A stretch of DNA of 64,000 nt from Cavia porcellus (lineage: Eukaryota > Chordata > Mammalia > Rodentia > Caviidae): NCBI RefSeq assembly GCF_034190915.1, contig NW_026947702.1, positions 248,001 through 312,000 on the forward strand. The letters run 5' to 3'. The notes below the pieces were generated by a model, which saw nothing but the letters and a program-made list of their open reading frames with translations, was not told where the DNA came from and searched no databases. This document shows, in pieces, positions 49,621 through 61,993 of this stretch. A program made the translations under genes and the position numbers. The first letter of the stretch is position 1, and each line of letters starts with the position of its first letter.

Positions 49621-51013
49621 CAGCATGGGGAGGTCAAGGAACATGCAGTGGCAATGTAGGATAGGTTTCTGAAAAACATCACCGGGTGGTGCGCATTGTA
49701 TGGGGGTGTGTTACATTACATTCACTAGTAGGAGTGAGAAAAACATCATGGGGTGGTGTGAATCGGAGGGTCTGAATTAGGATAGGCAGTGAGTGGCAAT
49801 GAAGGATAGAGAAAAGCACCGCGGGGTGGTCAGCATGGGGAGGTCAGGGAACATACAGTGGCAATGTAGGATAGGTTTCTGAACAACATCGCGGGGTAGT
49901 GCGCATTGTATGGTTGTGTGTGACATTACATTCATTAGTAGGAGTGAAAAAAACATCACGGGGTGGTGTGAATCGGAGGGTCTGAATTAGGATAGGCAGT
50001 GAGTGGCAATGTAGGATGGAGGAAAGCACAGCGGGGTGGTCAGCATGGGGAGGTCAGGGAACATGCAGTGGCAATGTAGGATAAGTTTCTGAAAAACATC
50101 ACGGGGTGGTGCGCATTGTATGGGTGTGTGTTACATTACATTCACTAGTAGGAGTGAGAAAAACATCTAGGGGTGGTGCGCATTGTATGGATGTGTGTTA
50201 CATTACATTCAGTAGCAGGAGTGAGAAAAACATCACGGGGTGGTGTGAATTGGAGGGTCTGAATTAGGATAGACAGTTAGTGGAAATGTAGGATGGAGAA
50301 AATGACGGCGGGGTGGTCAGCATGTGGAGGTCAGGGAACATGCCGTGGCAATGTAGGATAGGTTTCTGAAAAACATCGCGGGGTGGTGCGCATTGTATGG
50401 GTGTGTGTTACATTACATTCACTATTAGGAGTGAGAACAACACAACGGGGTGGTGTGAATCGGAGGGTCTGAATTAGGATAGGCAGTGAGTGGCAATGTA
50501 TGATGGAGAAAAGCACCGCGGGGTGGTCAGCATGGGGAGGTCAGGGAACATGCAGTGGCAATGTAGGATGGGTTTCTGAAAAACATCACGGGCTGGTGCG
50601 CATTGTATGGGTGTGTGTTACATTACATTCACTAGTAGGAGTGAGAAAAACTTCACGGGGTGGTGTGAATCAGAGGGTCTGAATTAGGATAGGCAGTGAG
50701 TGGCAATGTCGGATGGAGAAAAGCACCGCGGGGTGGTCAGCATGAGGAGGTCAGGGAACATGCAGTGGCAATGTAGGATAGGTTTCTGAAAAACATCGCG
50801 GGGTGGTGCGCATTGTATGGGTGTGTTTTACATTACATTCACTAGTAGGAGTGAGAAAAACATCACGGGGTGTTGCCCATTGTATGGGTGTGTGTTACAT
50901 TACATTCACTATTAGGAGTGAGAACAACACAACGGGTTGTGTGAATCGGAGGGTCTGAATTAGGATAGGCAGTGAGTGGCAATGTATGATGGAGAAAAGC
51001 ACCGCGGGGTGGT
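49621..51013 (+). repeat. Six monomers (ABC, ABC, ABBC, ABC, ABC, ABBC)
   Basis: The lengths are 210, 210, 277, 210, 210 and 276 bp. Markers include caccgggtgg, tatggttgtgtgtgac, catctaggggtgg, aatgacggcgggg, actattaggagtgagaacaac with gtatgatgg (twice) and acgggctgg. The actattaggag / acgggctgg order is that of the end of zeta copies 1 and 2. Confidence 0.82.
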
Positions 51014-51290
51014 CAGCATGGGGAGGTCAGGGAACATGCAGTGGCAATGTAGGATAGGTTTCTGAAAAACATCACGGGCTGGTGCGCATTGGATTGGTGT
51101 GTGTTACATTACATTCAGTACTAGGAGTGAGAAAAACATCACGGGGTGGTGCGCATTGTATGGGTGTGTGTTACATTACATTCAGTACTAGGAGTGAGAA
51201 AAACATCACCGGGTGGTGTTAATCGGAGTGTCTGAATTAGGATAGGCAGTGAGTGGCAATGTAGGATGGAGAAAAGCACCGCTGTGTGGT
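51014..51290 (+). repeat. Chimeric ABBC monomer
   Basis: Subunit A ends in acgggctgg, as in the ABC monomers that follow a gtatgatgg C. The first B, however, begins gcgcattggattggtg, diagnostic of the ABBC type normally preceded by gcggggtagtc and a cgcggggtgg box. The joint lies within about ten bases, near 51081-51090. Confidence 0.82.
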
Positions 51291-52608
51291 CAGCATGGGG
51301 AGGTCAGGGAACATGCAGTGGCAATGTAGGATAGGTTTCTGAAAAACATCGCGGGGTGGTGCGCATTGTACGGGTGTGTGTTACATTACATTCACTAGTA
51401 GGAGTGAGAAAAACATCACGGGGTGGTGCGCATTGTATGGGTGTGTGTTACGTTACATTTACTAGTAGGAGTGAGAAAAACATCACGGGGTGGTGTGAAT
51501 CGGAAGGTCTGAATTAGGATAGGCAGTGAGTGGCAATGTAGGAAGGAGAAAAGCACCGCGGGGTGGTCAGCATGGGGAGGTCAGGGAACATGCAGTGGCA
51601 ATTTAGGCTAGGTTTCTGAAAAACATCGCGGGGTGGTGCGCATTGTATGGGTGTGTGTTACATTACATTCATTAGTAAGAGTGAGAAAAACATCACGGGG
51701 TGGTGTGAATCGGAGGGTCTGAATTAGGATAGGCAGTGATTGGCAATGTAGGATGGAGAAAAGCACCGCGGGGTGGTCAGCATGGGGAGGTCAGGGAACA
51801 TGCAGTGGCAATGTCGTTTAGGTTTCTGAAAATCATCATGGCGTGGTGCGCATTGTATGGGTGTGTGTTACATTACATTCACTAGTAGGAGTGAGAAAAA
51901 CATCACAGGGTGGTGCGCATTGTATGGGTGTGTGTTACATTACATTCACTAGTAGGAGTGAGAAAAACATCACGGGGTGGTGTGAATCGGAGGGTCTGAA
52001 TTAGGATAGGCAGTGAGTGGCAATGTAGGATGGAGAAAAGCACCGCGGGGTAGTCAGCATGGGGAGGTCAGGGAACATGCAGTGGCAATGTAGGATAGGT
52101 TTCTGAAAAACATCGCGGGGTGGTGCGCATTGGATTGGTGTGTGTTACATTACATTCACTACTAGGAGTAAGAAAAACATCACGGGGTGGTGCGCATTGT
52201 ATGGGTGTGTGTTACATTACATTCAGTACTAGGAGTGAGAAAAACATCACCGGGTGGTGTTAATCGGAGTGTCTGAATTAGGATAGGCAGTGAGTGGCAA
52301 TGTAGGATGGAGAAAAGCACCGCGGTGTGGTCAGCATGGGGAGGTCAGGGAACATGCAGTGGCAATGTAGGATAGGTTTCTGAAAAACATCGCGGGGTGT
52401 TGCGCATTGTATGGGTGTGTGTTACATTACATTCACTAGTCGGAGGGAGAAAAACATCACGGGGTGGTGCGCATTGTATGGGTGTGTGTTACATTACATT
52501 CACTAGTAGGAGTGAGAAAAACATCACGGGGTGCTGTGAATCGGAGGGTCTGAATTAGGATAGGCAGTGAGTGGCAATGTAGGATGGAGAAAAGCACCGC
52601 GGTGTGGT
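51291..52608 (+). repeat. Five monomers related to the zeta tail
   Basis: ABBC (tgtacggg, gtaggaaggag), ABC (attagtaagag), ABBC (catggcgtgg), ABBC (ggattgg, gcggggtagtc), ABBC (gtcggaggg). The first three match 45582-46345 at a 5,709-bp offset. Confidence 0.84.
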
Positions 52609-53712
52609 CAGCATGGGGAGGTCAGGGAACATGCAGTGGCAATGTAGGATAGGTTTCTGAAAAACATCGCGGGGTGGTGCGCATTGTATGGGTGTGTGTT
52701 ACATTACATTCACTAGTCGGAGGGAGAAAAACATCACGGGGTGGTGCGCATTGTATGGGTGTGTGTTACATTACATTCACTAGTAGGATGAGAAAAACAT
52801 CACGGTGTGGTGTGAATCAGAGGGTCTGAATTAGGATAGGCAGTGAGTGGCAATGTAGGATGGAGAAAAGCACCGCGGGGTGGTCAGCATGGGGAGTCAG
52901 GGAACATGCAGTGGCAATGTAGGATAGGTTTCTGAAAAACATCGCGGGGTGGGGTGCATTGTACGGGTGTGTGTTACATTACATTCACTAGTAGGAGTGA
53001 GAAAAACATCACGGGGTGGTGCGCATTGTATGGGTGTGTGTTACGTTACATTCACTAGTAGGAGTGAGAAAAACATCACGGGGTGGTGTGAATCGGAGGG
53101 TCTGAATTAGGATAGGCAGTGAGTGGCAATGTAGGAAGGAGAAAAGCACCGCGGGCTGATCAGCATGGGGAGGTAAGGGAACATGCAGTGGCAATGTAGG
53201 ATAGGTTTCTGAAAAACATCGCGGGGTGGTGCGCATTGTATGGGTGTGTGTTACATTACATTCACTAGTCGGAGGGAGAAAAACATCACGGGGTGGTGCG
53301 CATTGTATGGGTGTGTGTTACATTACATTCACTAGTAGGATGAGAAAAACATCACGGTGTGGTGTGAATCGGAGGGTCTGAATTAGGATAGGCAGTGAGT
53401 GGCAATGTAGGATGGAGAAAAGCACCGCGGGGTGGTCAGCATGGGGAGACAGGGAACATGCAGTGGCAATGTAGGATAGGTTTCTGAAAAACATCGCGGG
53501 GTGGGGCGCATTGTACGGGTGTGTGTTACATTACATTCACTCGTAGGAGTGAGAAAAACATCACGGGGTGGTGCGGATTGTATGGGTGTGTGTTACGTTA
53601 CATTCACTAGTAGGAGTGAGCAAAACATCACGGGGTGGTGTGAATCGGAGGGTCTGAATTAGGATAGGCAGTGAGTGGCAATGTAGGATGGAGAAAAGCA
53701 CCGCGGGGTAGT
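52609..53712 (+). repeat. 552-bp ABBC dimer in tandem, two copies
   Basis: The units are 52609-53160 and 53161-53712, each two ABBC monomers with small deletions. Both contain gtcggagggag, gtaggatgag, a shortened subunit A start (tggggagtcagg and tggggagacagg), ggggtgcattgtacggg or ggggcgcattgtacggg, and ttacgttac. The shared nearby deletions show they are copies of one dimer. Confidence 0.88.
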
Positions 53713-54820
53713 CAGCATGGGGAGGTCAGGGAACATGCAGTGGCAATATAGGTTAGGTTTCTCAAAAACATCACGATGTGGTGCGCATTGTATGGGTGTG
53801 TGTTACATTACATTCACTAGTAGGAGTGAGATAAACATCACGGGGTAGAGCGCATTGTATGGGTGGGTGTTACATTACATTCACTAGTAGGAGTGAGAAA
53901 AACATCACGGGGTGGTGTGAATCGGAGGGTCTGAATTAGGATAGGCAGTGAGTGGCAATGTAGGATGGAGAAAAGCACCGCGGGGTGGTCAGCATGGGGA
54001 GGTCAGGGAACATGCAGTGGCAATGTAGGATAGGATTCTGAAAAACATCGCGGGGTGGTGCGCATTGTATGGGTGTGTGTTACATTACATTCACTAGTAG
54101 GAGTGAGAAAAACATCACGGGGTGGTGCGCATTGTATGGATGTGTGTTACATTACATTCACTAGTAGGAGTGAGAAAAACATCACGGGGTGGTATGAATC
54201 GGAGGGTCTGAATTAGGATAGGCAGTGAGTGGCAATGTAGGATGGAGAAAAGCACCGCGGGGTGGTCAGCATGGGGAGGTCAGGGAACATGCAGTCGCAA
54301 TGTAGGATAGGTTTCTGAAAAACATCGCGGGGTGGTGCGCATTGTATGGGTGTGTGTTACATTACATTCACTAGTAGGAGTGAGAAAAACATCGAGGGGT
54401 GATGCGCATTGTATGGGTGTGTGTTACATTACATTCACTAGTAGGAGGGAGAAAAACATCACGGGGTGGTGTGAATCGGAGGGTCTGAATTAGGATAGGC
54501 AGTGAGTGGTAATGTAGGATGGAGAAAAGCACCGCGGGGTGGTCAGCATTGGGAGGTCAGGGAACATGCAGTGGCAATGTAGGATAGGTTTCTGAAAAAC
54601 ATCGCAGGGTGGCGCGCATTGTATGGGTGTGTGTTACATTACATTCACTAGTAGGAGTGAGAAAAACATCACGGGGTGGTGTGCATTGTATGGGTGTGTG
54701 TTACATTACATTCACTAGTAGGAGTGAGAAAAACATCACGGGGTGGTGTGAATCGGAGGCTCTGAATTAGGATAGGCAGTTAGTGGCAATGTAGGATGGA
54801 GACAAGCACCGCGGTGTGGT
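53713..54820 (+). repeat. Four consecutive ABBC monomers
   Basis: Four monomers of 277 bp follow one another. Markers are gagataaacatc with tagagcgc; gataggattctg with tatggatgtg and ggtatgaatc; catcgaggggtgatgc with ggagggag; and gcagggtggcgcgc. Together with the preceding seven ABBC monomers they make the longest run of long monomers in the window (51778-54820). Confidence 0.85.
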
Positions 54821-57682
54821 CAGCATGGGGAGGTCAGGGAACATGCAGTGGCAATGTAGGATAGGTTTCTGAAAAACATCGCGGTGTGGCGCGCATTGTA
54901 TGGGTGAGTTTTACATTACATTCACTAGCAGGAGTGAGAAAAACATCACGGGGTGGTGTGAATTGGAGGGTCTGAATTAGGATAGGCAGTTAGTGGCAAT
55001 GTAGGATGGAGAAAATCACGGCGGGGTGGTCAGCATGGGGAGGTCAGGGAACATGCCGTGGCAATGTAGGATAGGTTTCTGAAAAACATCGCGGGGTGGT
55101 GCGCATTGTATGGCTGGGTGTTACATTACATTCACAAGTAGGAGTGAGAAAAACATCACGGGGTGGTGTGAATCGGAGGGTCTGAATTAGGATAGGCAGT
55201 GAGTGGCAATGTAGGATAGAGAAAAGCACCGCGGCGTGGTCAGCATGGGGATGTCAGGGAACATGCAGTGGCAATGTATGATAGGTTTCTGAAAAACTTC
55301 GCGGGGTGGTGCGCATTGTATGAGTGTGTGTTACATTACATTCACTAGTAGCAGTGAGAAAAACATCACGGGGTGGTGTGAATCGGAGGGTCTGAATTAG
55401 GATAGGCAGTGAGTGGCAATGTAAGATGGAGAAAAGCACCGGGGGGTGGTCAGCATGGGGAGGTCCTGGAACATGCAGTGGCAATGTAGGATAGGTTTCT
55501 GAAAAACATCGCGGGGTGGTCCGCATTGTATGGGTGTTTGTTTAATCACATTCACTAGTAGGAGTGAGAAAAACATCACGGGGTGGTGTGAATCGGAGGG
55601 TCTGAATTAGGATAGGCAGTGAGTGGCAATGTAGGATGGAGGAAAGCACCGCGGTGTGGTCAGCATGGGGAGGTCAGGGAACATGCAGTGGCAATGTAGG
55701 ATAGGTTTCTGAAAAACATCGCGGGGTGGTGCGCATTGTATGGGTGTGGGTTACATTACATTCACTAGTAGGAGTGAGAAAAACATCACGGGGTGGTGTG
55801 AATTGGAGGGTCTGAATTAGGATAGGCAGTGAGTGGCAATGTAGGATGGAGGAAAGCACCGCGGTGTGGTCAGCATGGGGAGGTCAGGGAACATGCAGTG
55901 GCAATGTAGGATAGGTTTCCGAAAAACATCACGGGGTGGTGCGCATTGTATGCGTGTGTGTTACATTACAATCACTAGTAGGAGTGAGAAAAACATCACG
56001 GGGTGGTGCGCATTGTATGGGTGTGTGTTACATTACATTCACTACTAGGAGTGAGAAACACATCACGGGGTGGTGTGAATCGGATGGTCTGAATTAGGAT
56101 ATCCAGTGAGTGGCAATGTAGGATGGAGAAAATCACCACGGGGTGGTCAGCCTGGGGAGGTCAGGGAACATGCAGTGGCAATGTAGGATAGGTTTCTGAA
56201 AAACATCACCGGGTGGTGCGCATTGTATGGGTGTGTGTTACATTACATTCACTAGTAGGAGTGAGAAAAACTTCACGGGGTGGTGTGAATCAGAGGGTCT
56301 GAATTAGGATAGGCAGTGAGTGGCAATGTAGGATGGAGAAAAGCACCGCGGGGTGGTCAGCATGGGGAGGTCAGAGAACATGCAGTGGCAATGTAGGATA
56401 GGTTTCTGAAAAACATCGCGGGGGGGTGCGCATTGTATGGGTGTGTGTTCCATTACATTCACTAGTAGGAGTAAGAAACACATCGCGGGGTGGTGTGAAT
56501 CGGAGGGTCTGAAATAGGATAGGCAGTGAGTGGCAATGTAGGATGGAGAAAAGCACCGCGGGGTGGTCAGCATGGGGAGGTCAGGGAACATGCAGTGGCA
56601 ATGTAGGATAGGTTTCTGAAAAACATCGCGGGGTGGTGCACATTGTATGGGTGTGTGTTACATTACATTCACTAGTAGGAGTGAGAAAAACATCACGGTG
56701 TGGTGTGAATCGGAGGGTCTGAATTAGGATAGGCAGTGAGTGGCAATGTAGGATGGAGAAAAGCAACACGGGGTGGTCAGCATGGGGAGGTCAGATAACA
56801 TGCAGTGGCAATGTAGGATAGGTTTCTGAAAAACATCACGGGGTGGTGTGCATTGTATGCGTGTGTGTCACATTACATTCTAGTAGGAGTGAGAAAAACA
56901 TCACGGGGTGGTGCGCATTGTATGGGTGTGTGTTACATTACATTCACTAGTAGGAGTGAGAAAATCATCACGCGGTGGTGTGAATCGGAGGGTCTGAATA
57001 AGGATAGGCAGTGAGTGGCAAAGTAGGATGGAGAAAAGCACCGCGGGGTGGTCAGCATGGGGAGGTCAGGGAACATGCAGTGGCAATGTAGGATAGGTTT
57101 CTGAAAAACATCTTGGGGTGGTGCGCATTGTATGGGTGTGTGTTACATTACGTTCACTAGTAGGATTGAGAAAAACATCACGGGGTGGTGTAAATCGGAG
57201 GGTCTGTATTAGGATAGGCAGTGAGTGCCAATGAAGGATGGAGAAAAGCACCGCGGGTTGGTCAGTATGGGGAGGTCAGGGTACATGCAGTGGCAATGTA
57301 GGATAGTTTTCTGAAAAACATCACGGGGTGGTGCGCATTGTATGGGTGTGTGTTACAATACATTCACAAGTACGAGTGAGAAAAACATCACGTGGTGGTG
57401 TGAATCGGAGGGTCTGAATTAGGATAGGCAGTGAGTGGCAATGTAGGATGGAGAAAAGCACCGCGGGGTGGTCAGCATGTGGAGGTCTGGGAACATGCAG
57501 TGGCAATGTAGAAGAGGTTTCTGAAAAACATCGCGGGGTAGTGCGCATTGTATGGGTGTGTGTTACATTACATTCACTAGTAGGATTGAGAAAAACATCA
57601 CGGGGTGGTGTGAATCGGAGGGTCTGAATTAGGATAGGCAGTGAGTGGCAATGTAGGATGGAGAAAAGCACCGCGGGGTGGT
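54821..57682 (+). repeat. Mixed monomers, mostly ABC
   Basis: Thirteen monomers, two of them ABBC. Markers include gtgggtg with cacaagtagg, tatgagtgtg, ccggggggtgg, ttgtttaatcacattc (about 55540), gatatccagtgag (about 56098), cagcctgggg and a 2-bp deletion in B (tacattctagtagg, about 56875). The gatatccagt / cagcctgggg / caccgggtgg series recurs at about 62.1 and 63.1 kb; the pair 55871-56357 matches 62834-63320 at a 6,963-bp offset. Confidence 0.83.
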
Positions 57683-58310
57683 CAGCATGGGGAGGTCAGG
57701 GAACATGCAGTGGCAATGTAGGATAGGATTCTGAAAAACATCGCGGGGTGGTGCGCATTGTATGGGTGTGTGTTACATTACATTCACTAGTAGGAGTGAG
57801 AAAAACATCATGGGGTGGTATGAATCGGAGTGTCTGAATTAGGACAGCCAGTGAGTGGCAATGTAGGATGGAGAAAAGCACCGCAGGGTGGTCAGCATGG
57901 GGAAGTCAATGAACATGCAGTGGCAATGTAGGATAGGTTTCTGAAAAACATCACGGGGTGGTGCACATTGTATTGGTGTGTTACATTACATTCACTAGTA
58001 GGAGTGAGAAAAACATCACGGGATGGTGTAAATCGGAGGGTCTGAATTAGTATAGGCAGTGAGTGGCAATGTAGGATGGAGAAAAGCACCGCGGGGTTGT
58101 CAGCATGGGGAGGTCAGGGAACATGCAGTGGCAATGTAGGATAGTTTTCTGAAAAATATCACGGGGTGGTGCGAATTTTATGGGTGTGTTTTACATTACA
58201 TTCACTAGCACGAGTGAGAAAAACATCACGGGGTGGTGTGAATCGGAGGGTCTGAATTAGGATAGGCAGTGAGTGGCAATGTAGGATAGAGAAAAGCACC
58301 ACCGGGTAGT
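57683..58310 (+). repeat. Long-range repeat, copy 2 (628 bp, partner at 28.4 kb)
   Basis: This matches 28396-29023 at a 29,287-bp offset, including the 2-bp deletion in B (attggtgtgttacatt), ggggaagtcaatgaac and the gaattttatgggtgtgttttac B. After 58310 the two loci diverge by one whole 210-bp monomer. Confidence 0.88.
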
Positions 58311-58730
58311 CAGCATGGGGAGGTCAGGGAACATGCAGTGGCAATGTATGATAGGTTTCTGAAAAACTTCGCGGGGTGGTGCGCATTGTATGAGTGTGTG
58401 TTACATTACATACGCTAGTAGCAGTGAGAAAAACATCACGGGGTGGTGTGAATCGGAGGGTCTGAATTAGGATAGGCAGTGAGTGGCAATGTAGGATGGA
58501 GAAAAGCACCGGGGGGTGGTCAGCATGGGGAGGTCAGGGAACATGCAGTGGCAATGTAGGATAGGTTTCTGAAAAACAGCGCGGGGTGGTGCGCATTGTA
58601 TGGATGTGTGTTACATTACATTCACTAGTAGGAGTGAGAAAAACATCACGGGGTGGTATGAATCGGAGGGTCTGAATTAGGTTAGGCAGTGAGTGGCAAT
58701 GTAGGATGGAGAAAAGCACCGCGGGGTGGT
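58311..58730 (+). repeat. Two ABC monomers
   Basis: The first carries cttcgcgggg with tatgagtgtg, related to the monomer at 29234. The second carries ccggggggtgg before it, plus tatggatgtg and ggttaggcagtg. The gttaggcagtg C variant recurs exactly 1,802 bp later at 60483. Confidence 0.84.
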
Positions 58731-60532
58731 CAGCATGGGGAGGTCAGGGAACATGCAGTGGCAATGTAGGATAGGTTTCTGAAAAACATCGCGGGGTGGT
58801 GCGCATTGTATGGGTGTGTGTTACATTACATTCACTAGTAGGAGTGAGAAAAACATCGAGGGGTGATGCGCATTGTATGGGTGTGTGTTACATTACATTC
58901 ACTAGTAGGAGGGAGAAAAACATCACGGGGTGGTGTGAATCGGAGGGTCTGAATTAGGATAGGCAGTAAGTGGCAATGTAGGATGGAGACAAGCACCGCG
59001 GGGTGGTCAGCATGGGGAGGTCAGGGAACATGCAGTGGCAATGTAGGATAGGTTTCTGAAAAACATCGCGGGGTGGCGCGCATTGTATGGGTGTGTTTTA
59101 CATTAAATTCACTAGCAGGAGTGAGAAAAACATCACGGGGTGGTGTGAATTGGAGGGTCTGAATTAGGATAGGCAGTTAGTGGCAATGTAGGATGGAGAA
59201 AATGACGGCGGGGTGGTCAGCATGGGGAGGTCAGGGAACATGCCGTGGCAATGTAGGATAGGTTTCTGAAAAACATCGCGGGGTGGTGCGCATTGTATGG
59301 GTGGGTGTTACATTACATTCACAAGTAGGAGTGAGAAAAACATCACGGGATGGTGTGAATCGGAGGGTCTGAATTAGGATAGGCAGTGAGTGGCAACGAA
59401 GGATAGAGAAAAGCACCGCGGGGTAGTCAGCATGGGGAGGTCAGGGAACATGCAGTGGCAATGTAGGATAGGTTTCTGAAAAACATCTTGGGGTGGTGCG
59501 CATTGTATGGTTGTGTGTGACATTACATTCATTAGTAGGAGTGAAAAAAACATCACGGGGTGGTGTGAATCGGAGGGTCTGAATTAGGATAGGCAGTGAG
59601 TGGCAATGTAGGATGGAGAAAAGCACCGCGGGGTGGTCAGCATGGGGAGGTCAGGGAACATGCAGTGGCAATGTAGGATAGCTTTCTGAAAAACATCACG
59701 GGGTGGTGCGCATTGTATGGCTGTGTGTTACATTACATTCACTAGTAGGAGTGAGAAAAACATCACGGGGTGGTGCGCATTGTATGAATGTGTGTTACAT
59801 TACATTCACTAGTAGGAGTGAGAAAAACATCACGGGGTGGTATGAATCGGAGGGTCTGAATTAGGATAGGCAGTGAGTGGCAATGTAGGATGGAGAAAAG
59901 CACCGCGGGGTGGTCAGCATGGGGAGGTCAGGGAACATCCAGTGGCAATATAGGATAGGTTTCTGAAAAACATCGCGGGGTGGTGCACATTGTATTGGTG
60001 TGTGTTACATTACATTCACTAGTAGGAGTGAGAAAAACATCACGGGGTGGTGCGCATTGTATGGGTGTGTGTTACATTACATTCACTAGTAGGAGTGAGA
60101 AAAACATCACGGGGTGGTGCGCATTGTATGGGTGTGTGTTACATTACATTCACTAGTAGCAGTGAGAACATCACGGAGTGGTGTGAATCGGAGGGTCTGA
60201 ATTAGGATAGGCAGTGAGTGGCAATGTAGGATGGAGGAAAGCACCGCGGGGTGGTCAGCATGGGGAGGTCAGGGAACATGCAGTGGCAATGTAGGATATG
60301 TTTCCGAAAAACATCGCGGGGTGGTGCGCATTGTATGGGTGTGTGTTACATTACATTCACTAGTAGGAGTGAGAAAAACATCACGGGGTGGTGCGCATTG
60401 TATGGGTGTGTGTTACATTACATTCACTAGTAGGAGTGAGAAAAACATCACGGGGTAGTATGAATCGGAGGGTCTGAATTAGGTTAGGCAGTGAGTGGCA
60501 ATGTAGGATGGAGAAAAGCACCGCGGGGTGGT
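58731..60532 (+). repeat. Block theta, copy 1 (1,802 bp)
   Basis: The monomers are ABBC, ABC, ABC, ABC, ABBC, ABBBC (3 bp short), ABBC. Markers are catcgaggggtgatgc; ggtggcgcgc with ttaaattcactagcagg; aatgacggcgggg; gtgggtg; tatggttgtgtgtgac; tatgaatgtg; gcacattgtattggtg; and gagaacatcacggagtgg (3-bp deletion). Copy 2 follows directly. Confidence 0.89.
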
Positions 60533-61993
60533 CAGCATGGGGAGGTCAGGGAACATGCAGTGGCAATGTAGGATAGGTTTCTGAAAAACATCGCGGGGTG
60601 GTGCGCATTGTATGGGTGTGTGTTACATTACATTCACTAGTAGGAGTGAGAAAAACATCGAGGGGTGATGCGCATTGTATGGGTGTGTGTTACATTACAT
60701 TCACTAGTAGGAGGGAGAAAAACATCACGGGGTGGTGTGAATCGGAGGGTCTGAATTAGGATAGGCAGTTAGTGGCAATGTAGGATGGAGACAAGCCCCG
60801 CGGGGTGGTCAGCATGGGGAGGTCAGGGAACATGCAGTGGCAATGTAGGATAGGTTTCTGAAAAACATCGCGGGGTGGCGCGCATTGTATGGGTGTGTTT
60901 TACATTAAATTCACTAGCAGGAGTGAGAAAAACATCACGGGGTGGTGTGAATTGGAGGGTCTGAATTAGGATAGGCAGTTAGTGGCAATGTAGGATGGAG
61001 AAAATGACGGCGGGGTGGTCAGCATGGGGAGGTCAGGGAACATGCCGTGGCAATGTAGGATAGGTTTCTGAAAACCATCGCGGGGTGGTGCGCATTGTAT
61101 GGGTGGGTGTTACATTACATTCACAAGTAGGAGTGAGAAAAACATCACGGGATGGTGTGAATCGGAGGGTCTGAATTAGGATAGGCAGTGAGTGGCAATG
61201 AAGGATAGAGAAAAGCACCGCGGGGTAGTCAGCATGGGGAGGTCAGGGAACATGCAGTGGCAATGTAGGATAGGTTTCTGAAAAACATCGTGGGGTGGTG
61301 CGCATTGTATGGTTGTGTGTGACATTACATTCATTAGTAGGAGTGAAAAAAACATCACGGGGTGGTGTGAATCGGAGGGTCTGAATTAGGATAGGCAGTG
61401 AGTGGCAATGTAGGATGGAGAAAAGCACCGCGGGGTGGTCAGCATGGGGAGGTCAGGGAACATCCAGTGGCAATATAGGATAGGTTTCTGAAAAACATCG
61501 CGGGGTGGTGCACATTGTATTGGTGTGTGTTACATTAAATTCACTAGTAAGAGTGAGAAAAACATCACGGGGTGGTGCGCATTGTATGGGTGTGTGTTAC
61601 ATTACATTCACTAGTAGGAGTGAGAAAAACATCACGGGGTGGTGCGCATTGTATGGGTGTGTGTTACATTACATTCACTAGTAGCAGTGAGAAGAACATC
61701 ACGGAGTGGTGTGAATCGGAGGGTCTGAATTAGGATAGGCAGTGAGTGGCAATGTAGGATGGAGGAAAGCACCGCGGGGTGGTCAGCATGGGGAGGTCAG
61801 GGAACATGCAGTGGCAATGTAGGATAGGTTTCTGAAAAATGTCACGGGGTGGTGCGCATTGTATGGGTGTGTGTTACATTACATTCACTAGTAGGAGTGA
61901 GAAAAACATCACGTGGTGGCGTGAATCGGAGGGTCTGAATTAGGATAGGCAGTGAGTGGCAATGTAGGATGGAGGAAAGCACCGCGGGGTGGT
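60533..61993 (+). repeat. Block theta, copy 2 (1,461 bp)
   Basis: This repeats copy 1 at a 1,802-bp offset up to about 61.44 kb. It lacks the ABBC with tatgaatgtg (277 bp) and then matches again at a 1,525-bp offset through the ABBBC monomer, which here keeps the three bases lost in copy 1. An extra ABC (61784-61993) precedes the next shared marker, gatatgtttccg. Confidence 0.87.
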
